Source: Haberlea rhodopensis
Lineage: Eukaryota > Streptophyta > Magnoliopsida > Lamiales > Gesneriaceae
Reading direction: 5' to 3'
DNA length: 64,000 nt
Assembly (NCBI GenBank): GCA_907163345.1
Contig: CAJQUN010000492.1
Coordinates: 186,001 to 250,000 of the forward strand
The notes beneath the pieces are model-generated. The model was not told where the DNA came from. It saw nothing but the letters and a program-made list of their open reading frames with translations, and made no database searches. This document shows positions 60,048-64,000 of the stretch, in pieces. The translations under genes and the position numbers were made by a program. How positions within the stretch are numbered: the stretch's first letter is position 1; the number at the start of each line of letters is the position of its first letter.

Positions 60048-62038
60048 TGTAGGGTCTTCCTACCTTAACCACGTATAGTACACATATATTGGATAGAACA
60101 TGCATTTATAACCTCTTAAGGTTCCGGTTGTAGCTTGATCTAATAAGATTACAGGCCGAAATAAAATTTCCAAAAGCTACTTAATTACATTCTCAACAAT
60201 GAATGTTAAAGTTATAGGTTTACTCTACTCCTAGAGTAGAGACTATCAAAATCCTGTAATCTAAAATCATCTTGTTCCCTTTTAGCTCACCGCCTCAACC
60301 CGACCCTAGGCCCTTCGGTCCAAAAGTGTACCTACAGGGATAACACATCGTGAGCATATACATATTTACTTAACTTTATATAAAAAGGCATACACTAATG
60401 CATAACATCTTAGTTAAGTAAAAGTTATTGGTCGTTCTTCAACTTCCTTTGTTATCCCTGACTCTTATTCATATATAAGGGTATCTTACCCCATTGTATG
60501 GCATCTTACCATAATATAACCTTCGTGTGGCATCTTACCACATGGGCATCTTACCCAATCATATGGCATCTTACCATATCATAAACATTACGTGGCATCT
60601 TACCACAGGGGCATCTTACCCACTCACATACTTTGGGTGGCATCTTACCACATGGGCGTCTTACCCAATCATACACGTCGTATGACCTTATCATAAACTC
60701 CGTCATCATAGACGTCATCATAAACATCATCATCATAAACATCATCATAAGCATCATCGTCATAAACATCATCATAAGCATCATCATCGTAAACGTCATC
60801 GTAAGCATCATTATCATAACATCATCATAAGCATCATCATCATAACCTCATCATAAGCATCATCATCATAAATATCATCATAAACATCATCATTGAAAAC
60901 ATCATCATAAACATCATCATCGTAAACATCATCATAATAGGTAAGGGTATGGTTTACCGTCCGATGCTCGTACGTCTCTTACGTACCTTAATTCCAAAAG
61001 AAGGAGAAATCGTAGACTTTATCTCCTTGAAGTCGTGGGTACCTGGGACGGTTCTACATAACCATACAAATTGATATTAGAAGCTAAACAATAGCCCAAT
61101 ACCAAAAATACAACAAAAATCAACATTTTTCATCTTTTGAACAGTGGCGATCGATCGCTCAAAATGAGGCGATCGATCGCCTGATTTTTCACTTAGCGGC
61201 GATCGATCGCTTAAAATGAGGCGATCGATCGCCTGATGCTCATTTGGCTACTGGACGTTGGCGATCGATCGCGCCATTTGAGGCGCTCGATCGCCTGCGC
61301 TCATCTTCGCGTACTTCCTCTCGGCGATCGATCGCTTCTTTTGTAGCGATCGATCGCCACTTACAGTGGCCGCGATTTCTCCATTTTCATGTGCATTTTG
61401 CAAGCTCATCTTCATACCTTTCAACACCAAACTTCCCAACAATAACAATAACATCATAATCCACTAAAACCCACTTAAAACACTTCAAAAATCATACGCC
61501 AACCATAAACAACACATACCCAAACAAACCCACATAAAACATCAAAAACTTAACCCATTTCAACACCAAACATCATAAAACTTATAGGAATGGTTCCATA
61601 CCTCTTGTAGGCTCCAAATCCTAGCAAAGATCACACAAACAAAGTTTTTGTGGAACTTTTCTTCTCCTCTTTTGGTGGAACTCGAAAATGGGAGGGTTTG
61701 GGTTGGGAAGTGATTTTGGGGATTTTTAATAAAGTGAAAGGTGTAGAGGGGTTAAAGTGGTGGGTAAAAGATTAAAAGGGGTTGTATTAACTTACTTTTA
61801 AAAAAAATGTACCCCAAACTTAACATGATGTATAAAATACTCTACTTGGTGTTTTAAAAGCATTTTACAACAATGCTCTAAACTTCATCTAAAATCACAT
61901 CTTCCTCATATTTAATAATTAACACAATTAAATCATGTTAATATCTTAATACCCAACACATAAATTCATTAACACATGATTCATCATATAAACATAATTA
62001 ATGCCTTACTTGCAATTAATTAATTTCGGGGCATCACA
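60048..62038 (-). repeat. 3' LTR of the right-edge minus-strand Tekay-like element
   Basis: On the minus strand TGTGATGCCCCGAAATTAAT...AAGACCCTACA, 1,991 bp. It contains CATCTTACC-type repeats (60480-60680), CATCATCATAAACATC repeats (60690-60940), the GTACG/ACGTACC box (60965-60990) and the palindrome cluster (61145-61363). The 60485-60990 segment is collinear with LARD-like interior 50540-50960. The PPT at 62039-62054 shows it is the 3' LTR; the other LTR is beyond the window. Confidence 0.9.
61145..61363. repeat. CGATCGATCG palindrome cluster
   Basis: Eight GCGATCGATCGC-type sites, arranged partly as pairs about 20-24 bp apart (for example GGCGATCGATCGCTCAAAAT then GAGGCGATCGATCGCC). Confidence 0.88.
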
Positions 62039-62074
62039 TTACTCCCCTACTTACAAGATTTCGTCCTCGAAATC
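62039..62074 (-). other. polypurine tract and hairpin motif
   Basis: On the minus strand GATTTCGAGGACGAAATC (62057-62074) then GTAAGTAGGGGAGTAA (62039-62054), directly before the LTR at 62038. Confidence 0.87.
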
Positions 62075-62096
62075 GCATGCACTTACCCAAAAGAAA

Positions 62097-64000
62097 CTAA
62101 ACATAAATCATACCAGAAAATAGTTCCGGGTAATGCTGCATCATATGCCGCTCCGTCTCCCACGTAGCCTCCTCGACACCCCGACGATCCCACTGAACTT
62201 TGACCATCGGTATAACTTTACTTCGTAATTTGCGATCTTCACGATCCAGAATTTTGACTGGTCGTTCAACGTAGGATACATCTGAGTCTAACTGCACTTC
62301 AGTAGGCTGTAAAACATGAGACGGGTCTGGCTCATACTTCCGTAGCATAGAAACATGGAAAACATCATAAATTCCAGATAAAGACGGCGGTAGAGCCAAT
62401 CGGTAAGCCAAAGTGCCGATACGCTGTAACACCTCGTACGATCCAACATACCTCGGGGATAACTTCCCCCGCATACCAAAACGAACAACACCCCTGAAGG
62501 GTGAGATTTTCAAGAAGACCTTGTCTCCTACTTGAAATTCTAGCGGCCGTCGCCGCTTATTTGCATAGGCTGCTTGCCTATCTTGGGCCGCTTTCATCTT
62601 TAAGCGTATCATATTAATCTTTTCCTCCATGTCCTTAATCATATCCGGTCCTCCGATCGCTTTACTCGTCAAGTCCTCCCAATACAGTGGTGACCTACAT
62701 CGTCGTCCGTAAAGAGCTTCAAAAGGGGCCATTTGAATGCTCGCCTGATAGCTGTTATTGTATGAGAACTCTACCAGTGGTATAGATTCTTGCCACGGAG
62801 TATCAAACTCCAAAACACATGCCCTCAGCATATCTTCGAGCGTCTGTATAGTACGCTCAGTTTGGCTATCTGTCTGAGGGTGATAAGCTGTACTCAGTCT
62901 CACCTCGGTGCCCAAAGCTGTCTGGAGACCCTCCCAGAAATGAGAAGTAAACCTTGGGTCTCTGTCAGACACGATCGAGACTGGAATCCCATGCAACCTC
63001 ACTACATCCCGTACATATAATTGGGCCATCTTTAAATACGTGAAAGTCATACTGTAAGGGATGAAATGAGACACCTTTGTCAGCCTATCCACGATCACCC
63101 AGATCGCATCAAATCCAGAGGCCGACCTTGGCAAGTGGGTCACGAAGTCCATAGATATATGCTCCCACTTCCACTTAGGTATCTCCAAGCTCTTCAGCTC
63201 GCCAACAGGCCTCTGCCTTTCTGCCTTTACTTGCTGGCAGATCAAACATCTCTTGACAAAACTGATCACATCACGCTTCATGCGTCGCCACCAGAATTGA
63301 CCACTCAGGTCCTTATACATCTTTCTTCCTCCGGGGTGGATACTGAATCGGCTACTATGAGCCCGTTCTAAAATTCCTTTACGTAACTCTGGTGTATCTG
63401 GGACTACCCATCGGTTGCCCAGTCTTAATGAATCATCTTCAGCCACTCTAAACTTTGTTGGCTGACCTCGAAGTGCCATCGATGACCATCTCTGCACTTC
63501 ATCATCCGACCTCTGGGCTTTCCTGATAGCCTCAAATACGTCTGGCTCAGCCAATAAGGTCGACACTCGCACCGGCGACGTGTCCACATCGAAGTCATAG
63601 CCCAGATGGCAATAGGAAGACATCAAAGCTGATAAACACATAACATCCTCAGCAGTACTCTTCACCTTCCGACTTAAGGCGTCTGCTATCAAATTTGCTT
63701 TACCAGGATGGTACTCAATTTCACAGTCATAATCCTTGAGCAAATCCATCCATCTTCTTTGACGCATATTCAGTTCAGCCTGAGTGAATAGAAACTTTAG
63801 GCTCTTATGGTCCGTAAAGATGGTAAACGTAGTACCATAAAGATAATGTCGCCAAATCTTTAAGGCGAAAATGATAGCCGCCAGCTCCAGGTCATGGACT
63901 GGGTATCTGGTCTCGTGAGGCTTCAACTGTCTCGAAGCATAGGCTACCACTTGTCTGTCTTGCATCAATACACAGCCCAAACCCTGCAATGATGCATCCG
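62097..64000 (-). CDS. Tekay-like pol: RNase H, integrase, chromodomain (partial, uninterrupted)
   Basis: An open frame of at least 630 codons ending in TAG at 62097-62099 and still open at the right edge, where DASLQGLGCVL (RNase H) is read; the ATG/TTG near 63989 is internal, not a start. RNase H: HDLELAAIIFALKIW, TDHKSLKFLF, DALSRK. Integrase zinc finger: HSSRFSIHPGG...CLICQQ. Core: MDFVTHLPR (first D), VSDRDPRFTS (second D), HPQTDSQTER (E). Then GDKVFLKISPFRG, RYVGSYEVLQRIGTLAYRL, HDVFHVSMLRKYEP-type C-terminal domain (here YDVFHV), and chromodomain-like VKVQWDRRGVEEATWETE ending YPELFSGMIYV. No stop or frameshift is visible, so this copy could be functional if RT and gag outside the window are intact. 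It degrades the RNA strand, integrates cDNA and may read chromatin marks. Confidence 0.95.
   Translation of the reverse strand, partial: DASLQGLGCVLMQDRQVVAYASRQLKPHETRYPVHDLELAAIIFALKIWRHYLYGTTFTIFTDHKSLKFLFTQAELNMRQRRWMDLLKDYDCEIEYHPGKANLIADALSRKVKSTAEDVMCLSALMSSYCHLGYDFDVDTSPVRVSTLLAEPDVFEAIRKAQRSDDEVQRWSSMALRGQPTKFRVAEDDSLRLGNRWVVPDTPELRKGILERAHSSRFSIHPGGRKMYKDLSGQFWWRRMKRDVISFVKRCLICQQVKAERQRPVGELKSLEIPKWKWEHISMDFVTHLPRSASGFDAIWVIVDRLTKVSHFIPYSMTFTYLKMAQLYVRDVVRLHGIPVSIVSDRDPRFTSHFWEGLQTALGTEVRLSTAYHPQTDSQTERTIQTLEDMLRACVLEFDTPWQESIPLVEFSYNNSYQASIQMAPFEALYGRRCRSPLYWEDLTSKAIGGPDMIKDMEEKINMIRLKMKAAQDRQAAYANKRRRPLEFQVGDKVFLKISPFRGVVRFGMRGKLSPRYVGSYEVLQRIGTLAYRLALPPSLSGIYDVFHVSMLRKYEPDPSHVLQPTEVQLDSDVSYVERPVKILDREDRKLRSKVIPMVKVQWDRRGVEEATWETERHMMQHYPELFSGMIYV

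Noticed and set aside
1..64000. Left-edge and right-edge minus Tekay-like pieces as halves of one element
   Set aside because: The left piece carries gag to RT with a 5' LTR to its right, the right piece RNase H to integrase with a 3' LTR to its left; their LTR ends differ (CCCTAGGGTCC versus AAGACCC), so they are different copies.

Overview
The window is plant nuclear DNA made almost entirely of nested LTR retrotransposons. I see no host gene, tRNA gene or rRNA gene. The evidence for an angiosperm is an Athila-like Ty3 element with a tRNA-Asp-type primer binding site (PBS), Tekay/Del-like chromovirus pol with a C-terminal chromodomain and an initiator-Met PBS, a Copia-type solo LTR beginning TGTTGGGATATGCCC, and LTRs of 1.4-2.8 kb. 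The species cannot be told; the texture suggests pericentromeric or intercalary heterochromatin.

Oldest layer: a plus-strand Athila-like element. Its broken 5' LTR (4317-6945), PBS (6952-6969), gag, protease and start of RT are spread over 4317-24238. It was hit by (i) a minus-strand Tekay-like element whose 5' LTR ends at 4316 and whose gag/PR/RT runs off the left edge; (ii) a Copia-type solo LTR, 4856-6359, TSD GTTAG; (iii) a Ty3 solo LTR, 7579-20421, TSD GGATG, itself split by an antisense element of the same family (8188-18286, TSD GCCAT) with near-identical LTRs around a decayed pol; (iv) an antisense Athila solo LTR, 22197-23569, TSD AGGAC; (v) a minus-strand Tekay-like LTR fragment from 24239.

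Right half: a plus-strand Tekay-like element begins near 25466. Its 5' LTR is split into three pieces (25466-26895, 36047-36319, 53751-54101), its gag-pol is at 54314-58764 and its 3' LTR (58836-59934) is truncated. The 5' LTR was invaded by a non-autonomous LARD-like family with long LTRs, a non-coding tandem-repeat-rich interior, and a PBS and polypurine tract (PPT): one plus copy (26896-36046) and one minus copy (36320-53750, TSD CATAT), the latter containing a second minus copy (39277-48274, TSD TCGTT). A chromodomain scrap (59935-60047) then joins a minus-strand Tekay-like 3' LTR (60048-62038), whose pol is uninterrupted to the right edge.

How they fit together: the LARD-like copies encode nothing I can recognise but keep LTRs, PBS and PPT, so they probably moved using proteins of a chromovirus such as the Tekay-like elements, with which they share the PBS, a PPT-adjacent hairpin, a GTACG/ACGTACC box and a stretch of LTR-like sequence. 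The main points for follow-up are this LARD-like family, the long inverted LTR pair it forms, the CGATCGATCG clusters shared by Athila-like and Tekay-like LTRs, and the recently moved element with a dead interior.
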